A model generated the notes under the pieces. The model was given only the letters and a program-made list of their open reading frames with translations. It did not search any database and was not told where the DNA came from. DNA of 59,652 bases from a bacterium (GTDB lineage: Bacteria > Bacillota > Clostridia > Lachnospirales > Lachnospiraceae), in NCBI GenBank assembly GCA_030535455.1, contig JAUNJY010000011.1:1-59652 (forward strand), given 5' to 3'. How positions within the stretch are numbered: position 1 is the first letter of the stretch; each line of letters opens with the position of its first letter. A program made the position numbers and the translations under genes. Shown piece after piece: positions 6,030 through 14,366 of this stretch.

Positions 6030-8927
6030 CTATTGAGTAATATATTGATAAATATCCTCACGAACCGGAGTCTCTAATTCATACATAATTTCAACCGCTT
6101 TTTTATTTGCTTTCTCCATAATAAATGGAATTGGTTCACCAATTGTGTGCATTCTACCTAAATAGTAGAATTCTTTGGACATCTTATCATCCTTATTTTT
6201 ACGCACAAACAACTCTATATCTACCCCTAATTCCTTTGCATGGTATGCCGTTACGATATCTTCTGACTCAGGGGTTCTACCTGACTTTGAGATTGCAATC
6301 AGTTTTGTTTCACTTAGAAAACGATCTTCATAGGCAATCGAGTCACTAATATCTTCCCCTTTTTCGTAATTAATAAATACAGGGTAGGTTTTGGTCGCTT
6401 TATCAAATTTATAACCACCAATATTCAAGGCCACTTCGCCCTTCTCCCACTCAAGAAGTCTACAAACATCTTCATACGTATATTTGCTATATAATTGCAA
6501 ACTTGTGTCTTTGTAACGATTACTATAGAATTTCTTATTTCGATGCAACCCAAACTCTATCAGTTCCATTACAATTTGATAAAAGTCATCATTCTTTAAC
6601 ATCTCTGAAAAGCTTTCTGTGATCTTATAATCCGACTTGTCTTTCTCGATAAAGATACAGTCTTCATATGTTTTCTTATTGGAGCCAGTTGCAAATTCAT
6701 TGGTCATAAGATTCGCTAAATTGGTTACTGTCTTTTCTTTCATTTGAATGCCATATTCTTTTTCTAATGTATCCTTACAAAGCTTCATAACATTGTGTTT
6801 ATATGTGATTAGACGTTGTAATAAAATCAATTCATGCACACGTTTCCCTGAGGCAAATTTCTTTGAAATATACTCCACATATTTTTCTTGTGATTCTGAT
6901 AGCTTCACAGTATATTCTTTTTCATATTTATCTAAAAACTTATGATATGAACCTAAAGACTTATTTTCAAATATTCTGGTCACATCAATAGAACCATATT
7001 CGTCAAAATCTAATAACTTTGGTATTCTACCTAGCTTAAATTTTAAGTCTTGGTAGCTATCTTTAATTAACTTAATATCATTGAAATTAGCACTATCAAT
7101 GGAAGCATAAATTCGTTTTCTTGATACTTCATCAAAATGAATAGTTGAGCTTCCAGGAATAACTCGATTACCCTCTGCAACGTATTTTCGAATGGTATCC
7201 TTGTTAAAGGAGCGATCTCCGGATAGAGCAATTGGAATTAAAAAGTTCTTTGTATAATTTCCAATAAAATCGATGATTACTACATACTCTTTATCTTCCA
7301 TTTTACGTAATCCACGGCCTAACTGTTGAATAAACACAATGGAAGACTCGGTTGGGCGAAGCATAATTACTTGATTTACACATGGAATATCAACACCTTC
7401 ATTGAAAATATCTACGGTAAAGATATAATCTAGGCCGCCTTCTCTTTCGTCTTGCTCTAATCGTTCAATTGCCTCTTCTCTTACCGCTTGTGAGTCCGTA
7501 CCTGACAACGCTGTTGTATAATATCCTTTGTGATTAAATAGTCTTGATAATTCTGCGGCTTCCTTTGTGCTACTACAGAAGATTAATCCTTTCACACGAT
7601 CGCCGGAATATCCAAAATACTCAGCCTTTTCGATAATATGGTCCACACGATCTGTAGATATTAAATAACTAAATTCTGTAGTATCATCTATTTCTTGTCC
7701 ATCTATCACTAACTCAGTTACTCCAAAATAATGAAACGGGCAAAGTAAATTCTCTTGAAGAGCATGCTGCAAACGGATTTCATATGCAATATTATGATCA
7801 AATAACTGATAGATATCGAAGCCATCAGTTCTTTCTGGACTTGCTGTCATGCCTAGCCAAAAACTTGGTTCAAAATATTGAAATACCTTATTATAAGTAT
7901 TGGCACCTGCACGATGAACCTCATCAATTACAATAATATCGAACTCTTCTTTCTCAAATCTTGTATATACATCTTCTCGAGACATCATTTGTACGGTCGA
8001 AAATAGAAAATCTACATCGTATTCTTTGGAATTTCCTGATAATAATCCCATTTTCTTTGTATCACCAAACACATTTTGATAGCTTTTCAATGCTTGCTTT
8101 GCAATCTGTTCCCTATGAACTAAAAACAAAACTTTCTTAGGTTTTAAGGAACGTAAGGCAAATGCTGAGGCATAGGTCTTTCCCGTTCCTGTTGCAGAAA
8201 TTAAAAGTGCTCTTGTTCCACCCTCTTCAATAATCTTCTTTAAATTATTCGTAAATGCAACCTGCATCGTATTAGGTTCTAATCTTGCCTGAGCGATTGT
8301 AGGCAATTTAGTTGCTTTTGTTATTCTTTTCTGTTCGTTGTAAATCTCTGTGTATGTATCAATCCAAGACTCTAATGGCCTTGCTTGACCCCATAATGTG
8401 TTAAACTCTTTTATTGCTTCTTTTGCAAACTCCCCTTGCTCTGTAGAAACAACTTTTGTATTCCATTCTTTATTTTTTGTAAGTGCACTTAGTGTCATAT
8501 TGGCACTACCAATAATGATTCGATACACTTCTTCTTGCTTAAACATATATCCCTTTGTGTGGAAACCAACATTCTCTTCTTCCACACAGTACATTTTAAG
8601 CTCTATATTTTTTAAGGACGCTAATTTCATCAAGGCTTTCGGCTCACTAAATGTTAAATAATCCGTTGTCATAATCTTGCCTGGAATACCACGTTCTTCT
8701 AATTCTTTTAATGTTTGCAATAATGGTGTAATACCACTCTCTGTAATAAATGCAACGCTAATAAAGAATTCATCGCATTGCTTTAATTCTTGTTCAATTG
8801 AAGTAAGAATTTTCTTACCTTGTTTATGATCATTCGTCACAAACTGTGGACGATATGCTAAGTTGGAATTCGTTCTATAGTCGATAAATGCAGTTTCACA
8901 TCCTGCTTGTATTGCTTCTGTATTCAT
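6030..8927 (-). CDS. PLD-nuclease / DEAD-DEAH helicase / DUF3427 protein
   Basis: 965 residues. The N-terminal ~190 residues form a phospholipase-D-like nuclease: H123-T-K125 in FHTKGYMF and IIGSANMTLSAL around 140. A superfamily-2 helicase follows: Walker A SATGTGKT (244-251), DEVH (335-338), GMTASPERTDG, VDIFNEGVDIP and QQLGRGLRK. The C-terminal part (about 600-965) has the look of DUF3427, with YEDRFLSETKLIAISKSGRT. Such proteins are found in restriction and defence islands and in repair contexts; the PLD domain probably cleaves DNA while the helicase translocates. GGAGG lies 7 nt before ATG 8927. The neighbouring Nudix and SRA-like genes support a defence or modified-DNA role (inference). 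Confidence 0.85.
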   Translation of the reverse strand: MNTEAIQAGCETAFIDYRTNSNLAYRPQFVTNDHKQGKKILTSIEQELKQCDEFFISVAFITESGITPLLQTLKELEERGIPGKIMTTDYLTFSEPKALMKLASLKNIELKMYCVEEENVGFHTKGYMFKQEEVYRIIIGSANMTLSALTKNKEWNTKVVSTEQGEFAKEAIKEFNTLWGQARPLESWIDTYTEIYNEQKRITKATKLPTIAQARLEPNTMQVAFTNNLKKIIEEGGTRALLISATGTGKTYASAFALRSLKPKKVLFLVHREQIAKQALKSYQNVFGDTKKMGLLSGNSKEYDVDFLFSTVQMMSREDVYTRFEKEEFDIIVIDEVHRAGANTYNKVFQYFEPSFWLGMTASPERTDGFDIYQLFDHNIAYEIRLQHALQENLLCPFHYFGVTELVIDGQEIDDTTEFSYLISTDRVDHIIEKAEYFGYSGDRVKGLIFCSSTKEAAELSRLFNHKGYYTTALSGTDSQAVREEAIERLEQDEREGGLDYIFTVDIFNEGVDIPCVNQVIMLRPTESSIVFIQQLGRGLRKMEDKEYVVIIDFIGNYTKNFLIPIALSGDRSFNKDTIRKYVAEGNRVIPGSSTIHFDEVSRKRIYASIDSANFNDIKLIKDSYQDLKFKLGRIPKLLDFDEYGSIDVTRIFENKSLGSYHKFLDKYEKEYTVKLSESQEKYVEYISKKFASGKRVHELILLQRLITYKHNVMKLCKDTLEKEYGIQMKEKTVTNLANLMTNEFATGSNKKTYEDCIFIEKDKSDYKITESFSEMLKNDDFYQIVMELIEFGLHRNKKFYSNRYKDTSLQLYSKYTYEDVCRLLEWEKGEVALNIGGYKFDKATKTYPVFINYEKGEDISDSIAYEDRFLSETKLIAISKSGRTPESEDIVTAYHAKELGVDIELFVRKNKDDKMSKEFYYLGRMHTIGEPIPFIMEKANKKAVEIMYELETPVREDIYQYITQ

Positions 8928-8967
8928 TGTATATCCTCCAAAATTATGCCTTATCTTAACGCTATCA

Positions 8968-9006
8968 TATAAAAAAGCACCTGCATTACTTGCTGCTGGT
9001 GCTTTT
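8968..9006 (-). terminator. Terminator between SRA-like gene and helicase
   Basis: On the minus strand AAGCACC, a 15-nt loop and GGTGCTT are followed by TTTTTT. It separates the SRA-like gene from the helicase/Nudix unit, so these are two transcripts. Confidence 0.7.
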
Positions 9007-9035
9007 CATTTCAAACAATGCTATATAGTATAATT

Positions 9036-9737
9036 CTATATAAATTCAATCAACTTATTGTCCAAACATAATTGATAACTTAATGTTTTTTTATCACCTG
9101 CAAAATTCACTGTAAGTATTCCATCTTTGAGTGCTGCAATTGTTCCAGTACCATACGCTTTATGATTTATCTTTTTCCCCTTTAAAGTGTTGCCACTAGA
9201 AGATGCTCTTTTCTTTGGTTTTTTAAGTTTTAATTTATCGTATTCAGCGTCCGCATTCTTACCATGAAGTCTATAGTCTTCCATACTTTCAAACACTAAA
9301 CCTTCTGGTTTTCTTACGTCATTATCTGGAACTGGTCTAACTGGGAACATCCAAACTTCTCTTTCTTTTCCCTCTTCACCTAGTTGAATTTCTTTATATG
9401 GTTCCTCCACAAGCATTACTCGTCCACAGTAAATATATTCACCTGGATCCATCACCTCGAAGAGATGAACACCTACGCCATTAGTACTGGATTTTGCAAG
9501 AGTTGCATTTTGAGACCATTGAATATCTTGATTCCCCGTCTTTCCCATACCTGTGTAGTGTAACACTCCATTGATCCATTTATCATGATATAATCCTTTT
9601 GTGTAATCTGAAACAATTACTAACGTATTGGTCCTGTGGGAACGGCGCATTCCTCCCATATTTCCACATGCAAATCTACTTACGATTTCTGCATTTGATA
9701 CTATCTGTCCTATCTCGTATTCTGGATCAAACTTCAT
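9036..9737 (-). CDS. SRA-like modified-DNA reader with C-terminal Tudor-like tail
   Basis: 233 residues. The first ~150 resemble the SRA-type domain of ScoMcrA-like modification-dependent endonucleases: RFACGNMGGMRRSHRTNTLV, then LHYTGMGKTGNQD, QNATLAKSSTNGVGVHLFEV and VWMFPVRPV. SRA domains flip out a modified base (or read phosphorothioate). No HNH nuclease motif is present; instead residues ~185-233 (INHKAYGTGTIAALKDGILT) form a small beta module like the tail of PcrA/UvrD helicases. It may therefore sense modified DNA and hand it to another nuclease, such as the PLD-helicase next door (inference). AGGAG precedes ATG 9737. The SRA assignment is from motif memory and should be tested by profile search. 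Confidence 0.6.
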   Translation of the reverse strand: MKFDPEYEIGQIVSNAEIVSRFACGNMGGMRRSHRTNTLVIVSDYTKGLYHDKWINGVLHYTGMGKTGNQDIQWSQNATLAKSSTNGVGVHLFEVMDPGEYIYCGRVMLVEEPYKEIQLGEEGKEREVWMFPVRPVPDNDVRKPEGLVFESMEDYRLHGKNADAEYDKLKLKKPKKRASSSGNTLKGKKINHKAYGTGTIAALKDGILTVNFAGDKKTLSYQLCLDNKLIEFI

Positions 9738-10022
9738 CCTTTTCTCCTATCCATCTCAAGGCATAATGCCTATTTATATAACGATCTAATAAGTTTCATT
9801 AAATTAACCTATCAGTAATTATCAACCTCATACCACTTTAACATCTACCGAGTAGAATACTATATGTATAATGATACAACTCCATAAAAAGATACTTTAA
9901 CTAAATATCTTTCCTGCAAAGCTCATTCATTAATCTTATTTTATTGTGAACTCTATTTATGTCAAAAGAATACTTTGCTAACTCTATTTTTGATCGTAAC
10001 ATATAAAACGACATCTTTCAAC

Positions 10023-10763
10023 AATCAATACTTGGATAACTTCTTTAGATCTTCTACTTCCAATAGTATTTCTTTACAATTTCCACTCTGCTCTTTTGCA
10101 AACGAAATCCTCTAAGCTCTTTATAAATTGCAGTTTCCTCGATTGGTCCTTCTATTGATTAAACAATTCCTGTTTGTTCTTTATTATTCAGCCGATACTT
10201 TTCATATTTTTTTGTATAATCTTTTATCCTTGGCTTATGTAATTTTAAATAGGACATTGCCCACTCATACAGTTCATTATCAGAACATCCATACTCTTTT
10301 GATTTCTTATTCATCTCTTTCATATAAGTAATCAATTGATCTGCACGAATTACTTTCTCTTTTATCTCTTTCTTAGCAAACCTTGAATTTAGAACAGTCT
10401 TTGGATTCGCCAACACTACCACAGGCTTATTAAAACCTTCAAAATATTTTTCTCCAAAGAACTTTAATATCCTATTGTTTTTCGACTCCATCCTTACCTT
10501 CTTCATTACTTCTAAATGCCTCTGGTTCTGTGTAATCGGTGAATAAACCCCTTCCTTTTTCGTTCTACCTCCAAACGTCATCGAACGAACAAAATCACCT
10601 GTATTATTTATTTCAATATTTCCATAAAGATTTTTACACTCTATTACAAAACAGATTTTTTTCGTAAATACAAGATAATCAATTTGAGCTCCTCTAATTG
10701 TATTTCCGCATTACTGCTTTCTTTCAAAAATACTGGTTCTTTTAATCGATTAAATAATCCCAT
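10023..10763 (-). pseudogene. Decayed NERD-HRDC nuclease-related gene
   Basis: From ATG 10763 (AGAGGAG upstream) frame 1 reads MGLFNRLKEPVFLKESSNAE, a typical NERD-protein start, and stops after 41 codons. The NERD core continues in another frame from about 10705: RGAQIDYLVF, CFVIECKNLYG, GDFVRSMTFGGRTKKEGVYS, PITQNQRHLEVMKK, ending at a stop near 10159. Beyond it a third stretch (about 10138-10060, IEETAIYKELRGFRLQKSR) is a piece of an HRDC domain, also broken. Compared with intact NERD-HRDC proteins, roughly 60-80 residues before the core are deleted and the HRDC end is truncated. The longest remaining open segment is 140 codons (10581-10159). NERD domains are nuclease-like, so this is a dead member of the neighbouring defence/repair patch. 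Confidence 0.75.
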
Positions 10764-10831
10764 ATGTATATTCTCCTCTTGTCTTTCATCGTATTATATA
10801 AAATTATAACTCCCCCCTTAATTGCCTATAA

Positions 10832-10878
10832 CTAAAAAAGAGCCTAATTCCTTCACAAAAGAATTTCGACTCTTACCT
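10832..10878 (-). terminator. Terminator after the 46-residue ORF
   Basis: Minus strand AAGAGTCGAAATTC pairs imperfectly with GAATTAGGCTCTT and is followed by TTTTTT. It ends the transcript carrying the small ORF at 10898 and the alarmone synthetase upstream. Confidence 0.6.
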
Positions 10879-10897
10879 AACAAATAGTCGTACTCAC

Positions 10898-11038
10898 CTA
10901 TCTATTTTTAATTTCTTTCATATGCTCTTTTGCCTTTTTCCCAATTCCATAGATGTCCTTGCCATCCACTCCTGGCTCATTATATCTTCCACGGTGCATA
11001 TTTTTTACTTCTTCATCTTTTCCTAACTTCATGTTCAT
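10898..11038 (-). CDS. Small basic protein, 46 residues, unknown
   Basis: Reads MNMKLGKDEEVKNMHRGRYN followed by EPGVDGKDIYGIGKKAKEHM and a short basic end. AAGGAG lies 7 nt before the ATG, which supports translation. It starts 22 nt after the alarmone synthetase stop and ends before a terminator, so it is probably in the same transcript. No membrane segment or recognised domain. Function unknown. Confidence 0.6.
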   Translation of the reverse strand: MNMKLGKDEEVKNMHRGRYNEPGVDGKDIYGIGKKAKEHMKEIKNR

Positions 11039-11060
11039 ACTTATTCTCCTTCATCTCAAC

Positions 11061-11729
11061 TTACTCAATAATTCGATCCTTAATCTTTTCCATTCTTGCA
11101 TCTAGTTTTGCACTGGCGTCTGCACAGTATTTCAGCTCTGCTGCCAAATCGTCTGATAGCCGCTCGCCAATCTCTTTCTTATAACGCATGCGGTGCTCTA
11201 GACTGGCCCAGAAGTCCATGGCTATGGTACGAAACTGGATTTCTACCTTCATCATCTTCTTCTCATTTTGCAGAAAGATGGGGGTCTCCACGATTAGATG
11301 GAGACTGCGATAGCCATTCTCCTTTGGATGCTTGATATAGTCCTTGATTTCGACCATGTAAATGTCATCCTGTTCCAAGAGACAGTTTGCCACCAGATAA
11401 ATGTCGGTTATAAACGGACAGATGACTCGAATACCGGCCACATCGTTAAGCTCACGCTCGATTACTTCCACTTCTACTGGAAGATTTCTTCGCTGCAGCT
11501 TGCCTACGATGCTTTCCGGCGACTTTAGACGGGTCTTAATTGTCTCGATTGGATTATAGCTTTGCTGTAAAGAAAATTGTTGGTTTAAGACTTTGAATTT
11601 GGTCTCCACTTCCATAAGGGCACAACAATAATAGGCCATCAGCCTCTTGCCATCACCAATCTTCTTATGAAAAATAGCTAGCATTTCTTGTGATACACTT
11701 AGTGGTAGTACTCTTTTATCCTCTAACAT
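11061..11729 (-). CDS. Small alarmone synthetase (RelA/SpoT domain)
   Basis: About 222 residues, a stand-alone (p)ppGpp synthetase of the YjbM/YwaC type. Landmarks: NDVAGIRVICPFITDIY (GTP/ATP site and catalytic region), HPKENGYRSLHLIVE, and VEIQFRTIAMDFWASLEHRM. There is no HD hydrolase, TGS or ACT domain, as expected for a small synthetase, which transfers pyrophosphate from ATP to GDP/GTP under stress. GGAG is 9 nt before ATG 11729; ATG 11744 is an alternative 5 codons upstream. A second, divergent RelA/SpoT-domain protein is encoded at 20276-21265. Confidence 0.9.
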   Translation of the reverse strand: MLEDKRVLPLSVSQEMLAIFHKKIGDGKRLMAYYCCALMEVETKFKVLNQQFSLQQSYNPIETIKTRLKSPESIVGKLQRRNLPVEVEVIERELNDVAGIRVICPFITDIYLVANCLLEQDDIYMVEIKDYIKHPKENGYRSLHLIVETPIFLQNEKKMMKVEIQFRTIAMDFWASLEHRMRYKKEIGERLSDDLAAELKYCADASAKLDARMEKIKDRIIE

Positions 11730-11930
11730 TTTCTTTTTCTCCATCTATTCTCAAAACTTTTGCTCCTGTTATTTTTCTCATTTTTTATAACAGCTATGCA
11801 TGTAATGATCGTAGCATGGATTTAAGCTATTGTATCATTTGCATCATGGAAGTTCCAGTGTACTTTCTTCCATAAATGGATATCTATTGGGCACAGCTCT
11901 GACTTCAAGACATTGTCTCAAATATTTAAA

Positions 11931-13286
11931 CTAGAGGCTGACCTTTTCGCCTTTTCTGGTATACACAAGATACCAAATCGTAAAGAACACAATTCCATAA
12001 ACAGAAGCCAGCGGAACTGCTACTCCAATATCAGTCAAGTTGGCCCCATCTTTCAAGCTAAACAGATAGGATAATGGCACACGGACCAAGAAGGATGCAC
12101 TGATGCCTTGCAGCATAACTGGCAGCGTCTTGCCATGACCATTGAAATATCCTATGTAACTAAACACGATACAGGTCAGAATTGCTTCCGGACTAAATCC
12201 TTTTAGATATTCTGCAGAACGGGCAATATAGGAAGCATCCGAAGTAAACAAACGGGATGGCACGTTGCCAAAGAAAAATGCCATGGAGAAGATTAGGATG
12301 CCTAGTCCTCCGCCGATTACCATGCCTGTATGCATTGCCTTACGAGAACGAAGTTCTTGTCCTGCCCCCACATTCTGGGCAACAAAGGCATACATAGACT
12401 GCATTAGGGACGATGGAATTAACATAACGAAAGCAACTACCTTCTGGGCAATGCCATAACCGGATGACGCCTCTAAACCAATGCCATTTACAATTGCACA
12501 TAGGATTAAGAAGGATAAGTTTGTAAGGAATTCCTGCAACGCAATTGGAGCTCCTACCTTAAAAAATGAACCGATTTCTGAGTTAAATCGAATGTCTTGT
12601 CTATGCATGTGAAATGGAAGCGACTGTTTTCTTATGATCAAGATGGATAAGACTACGCTGACTGCCTGAGCAAGAATTGTTGCAAGGGCTGCACCTGCCA
12701 CATCCATTTTACATACTGCAACAAATAACAGGTCCCCTACAATATTGACCACGCAGGCAATGGCAACAAAGATAAGAGGCAATGTGGAGTTTCCCAGTCC
12801 CCTGAAGATGCCACTGATTACATTATAGGCAATGACAAATACAATACCTGCCCCACAAATACGGACGTAGGTTACCGTCAGATCAAACGCCTCTGCTGGT
12901 GCATTTAAAAGTCCTGCAAAAGTTGGAGCAAATACTAAAAGCACCACCATGATAACTGCTGCAAATAGTAGAAAGAAGCAGATGGCACCTCCAATGACAG
13001 CACCAATCCTTTCATTGTGCTTTTCCCCCAGATAGCGGCTGATCACCACTGTTACACCCATGGTCAGCGCTGTTATTACAAAGGTAACCAAATTGATGAT
13101 ATTACCGCCTGTTGCTACTGCAGAAATCCCTGCACTTGTTCCAAACTGACCAATCACTAACAAATCGACTGCACCATACATTGCCTGTAAGACCAACGCC
13201 CCAAGCACAGGTATCATAAACTTTAGTAACTTTACCGCGATATTTCCCTGTGTAAAATCGCCGGATAACTTATTTGTTTCTTTCAT
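11931..13286 (-). CDS. MATE family multidrug/Na+ antiporter (first copy)
   Basis: 451 residues, twelve membrane segments. Typical MATE openings: GDFTQGNIAVKLLKFMIPVL and LQAMYGAVDLLVIGQFG, repeated in the second half (FKVGAPIALQEFLTNLSFLI, FVAQNVGAGQELRSRKAM). It exports drugs or metabolites using ion gradients. A longer frame opens at 13349, but GAGGAG sits 7 nt before ATG 13286, which is preferred. It lies about 90 nt downstream of an AraC-type regulator with a GyrI-like effector domain on the same strand, suggesting drug-induced expression (inference). The MATE at 21556 is a relative with its own leader. Confidence 0.92.
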   Translation of the reverse strand: MKETNKLSGDFTQGNIAVKLLKFMIPVLGALVLQAMYGAVDLLVIGQFGTSAGISAVATGGNIINLVTFVITALTMGVTVVISRYLGEKHNERIGAVIGGAICFFLLFAAVIMVVLLVFAPTFAGLLNAPAEAFDLTVTYVRICGAGIVFVIAYNVISGIFRGLGNSTLPLIFVAIACVVNIVGDLLFVAVCKMDVAGAALATILAQAVSVVLSILIIRKQSLPFHMHRQDIRFNSEIGSFFKVGAPIALQEFLTNLSFLILCAIVNGIGLEASSGYGIAQKVVAFVMLIPSSLMQSMYAFVAQNVGAGQELRSRKAMHTGMVIGGGLGILIFSMAFFFGNVPSRLFTSDASYIARSAEYLKGFSPEAILTCIVFSYIGYFNGHGKTLPVMLQGISASFLVRVPLSYLFSLKDGANLTDIGVAVPLASVYGIVFFTIWYLVYTRKGEKVSL

Positions 13287-13374
13287 AGCTGTTCTCCTCA
13301 TCCTTTCCTCCCTTGATGCCGGCAAATAGCCATGGACGACATCGCCCATGGCTAAATACTTCTTTTACTTTTAA

Positions 13375-14268
13375 TTACGCTTTCTTTCTTATTGGTATCC
13401 ATAGTTCTGCAAACAACCCTGGTTCTCCTTGTTCAGGGTAAATTTCAAAATCGCAGGCATCCATCATTTCATATCCTGTCTGTGGCAAGAACTCCTTATA
13501 GAACCTGCTCCACATCTGACTAATGCAGTCGCCATCCTGTCCGAAGCACTTTAACACCACGTAAGTACATGCAGGGACCTCCCAAAACTTATAACCATTT
13601 GTTCTTACTGTTTCTTCTTTAAATGGTTTTGTATCTTGGTCCAGCTTAATACCAATTCCATAATCGAATGTGCTCTCTCCATTTTTTGTGGGGGTACCTA
13701 AGCCAAATAAGTCTTTTTTCCCCTCTGGCCTAAGTTCCCTTAAAGGCTCCACAAGGTTGTTCTTATGACACTCTGTCCAAAAATCAGGAATTTCTCGGTT
13801 CCCCTGCTCATTTATGCTTTCATTACGAAAGGCTCTGACAAGTGCTAAAAATACCAGTTTCTCAGCTTCTTCAATTCTGTAGTCCATACTCTTTCCACCC
13901 TCCATTGATATTTTAATAACCAAAGGATTAAAAAGACAAAGCTCGGTTCCTCTTTGCTTAGCGTATTTAGGCGCAACTCCATGGAACCTTGTAAATGCCT
14001 TAGTAAAACTTTCTGGAGTGTCATAACCGAACTTTAGGGCAACATCAATGACCTTGGCATTGCTCTCTTGCAGCTCCTGCCCTGCCAGGGACAGCCTGCG
14101 GTTACGGATATATTCGTTTGCCGTCATGCCCGCCATAAAGCTAAACGTCCTATGAAAATTATAGTTTAACATATGTAAATAGTGTGCCACATCTTCGTAG
14201 TTCACATCTTCTAGCAAATGCGCTTCCATATAGTTGATTGCCTTCTGTAAAAGCTCCGTCCACTCCAT
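13375..14268 (-). CDS. AraC-family regulator with GyrI-like effector domain
   Basis: 297 residues. The N-terminal ~105 hold an AraC double helix-turn-helix: LLEDVNYEDVAHYLHMLNYN and VALKFGYDTPESFTKAFTRF, then GVAPKYAKQRG. Residues ~128-297 match a GyrI-like/effector-binding fold (MDYRIEEAEKLVFLAL, then EVPACTYVVLKCFG and ELWIPI at the end), as in Rob/SoxS-like or BmrR-type drug-sensing regulators. The MATE gene follows directly, so it probably activates that efflux pump in response to a small hydrophobic ligand (inference). Confidence 0.88.
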   Translation of the reverse strand: MEWTELLQKAINYMEAHLLEDVNYEDVAHYLHMLNYNFHRTFSFMAGMTANEYIRNRRLSLAGQELQESNAKVIDVALKFGYDTPESFTKAFTRFHGVAPKYAKQRGTELCLFNPLVIKISMEGGKSMDYRIEEAEKLVFLALVRAFRNESINEQGNREIPDFWTECHKNNLVEPLRELRPEGKKDLFGLGTPTKNGESTFDYGIGIKLDQDTKPFKEETVRTNGYKFWEVPACTYVVLKCFGQDGDCISQMWSRFYKEFLPQTGYEMMDACDFEIYPEQGEPGLFAELWIPIRKKA

Positions 14269-14366
14269 GTCTTACACTTCCTTTCGTTATGGCTTTAGTA
14301 TAGATGGTTTTTGTATGGTTTCCTTTCTTGCCTTGCTGACTTTTGTCAGGATTATACTCCCTGCTG

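Noticed and set aside
8398-8661. Antisense open frame inside the helicase gene, and similar shadows elsewhere
   Set aside because: No ribosome site, no recognisable protein, fully inside strong genes on the other strand.
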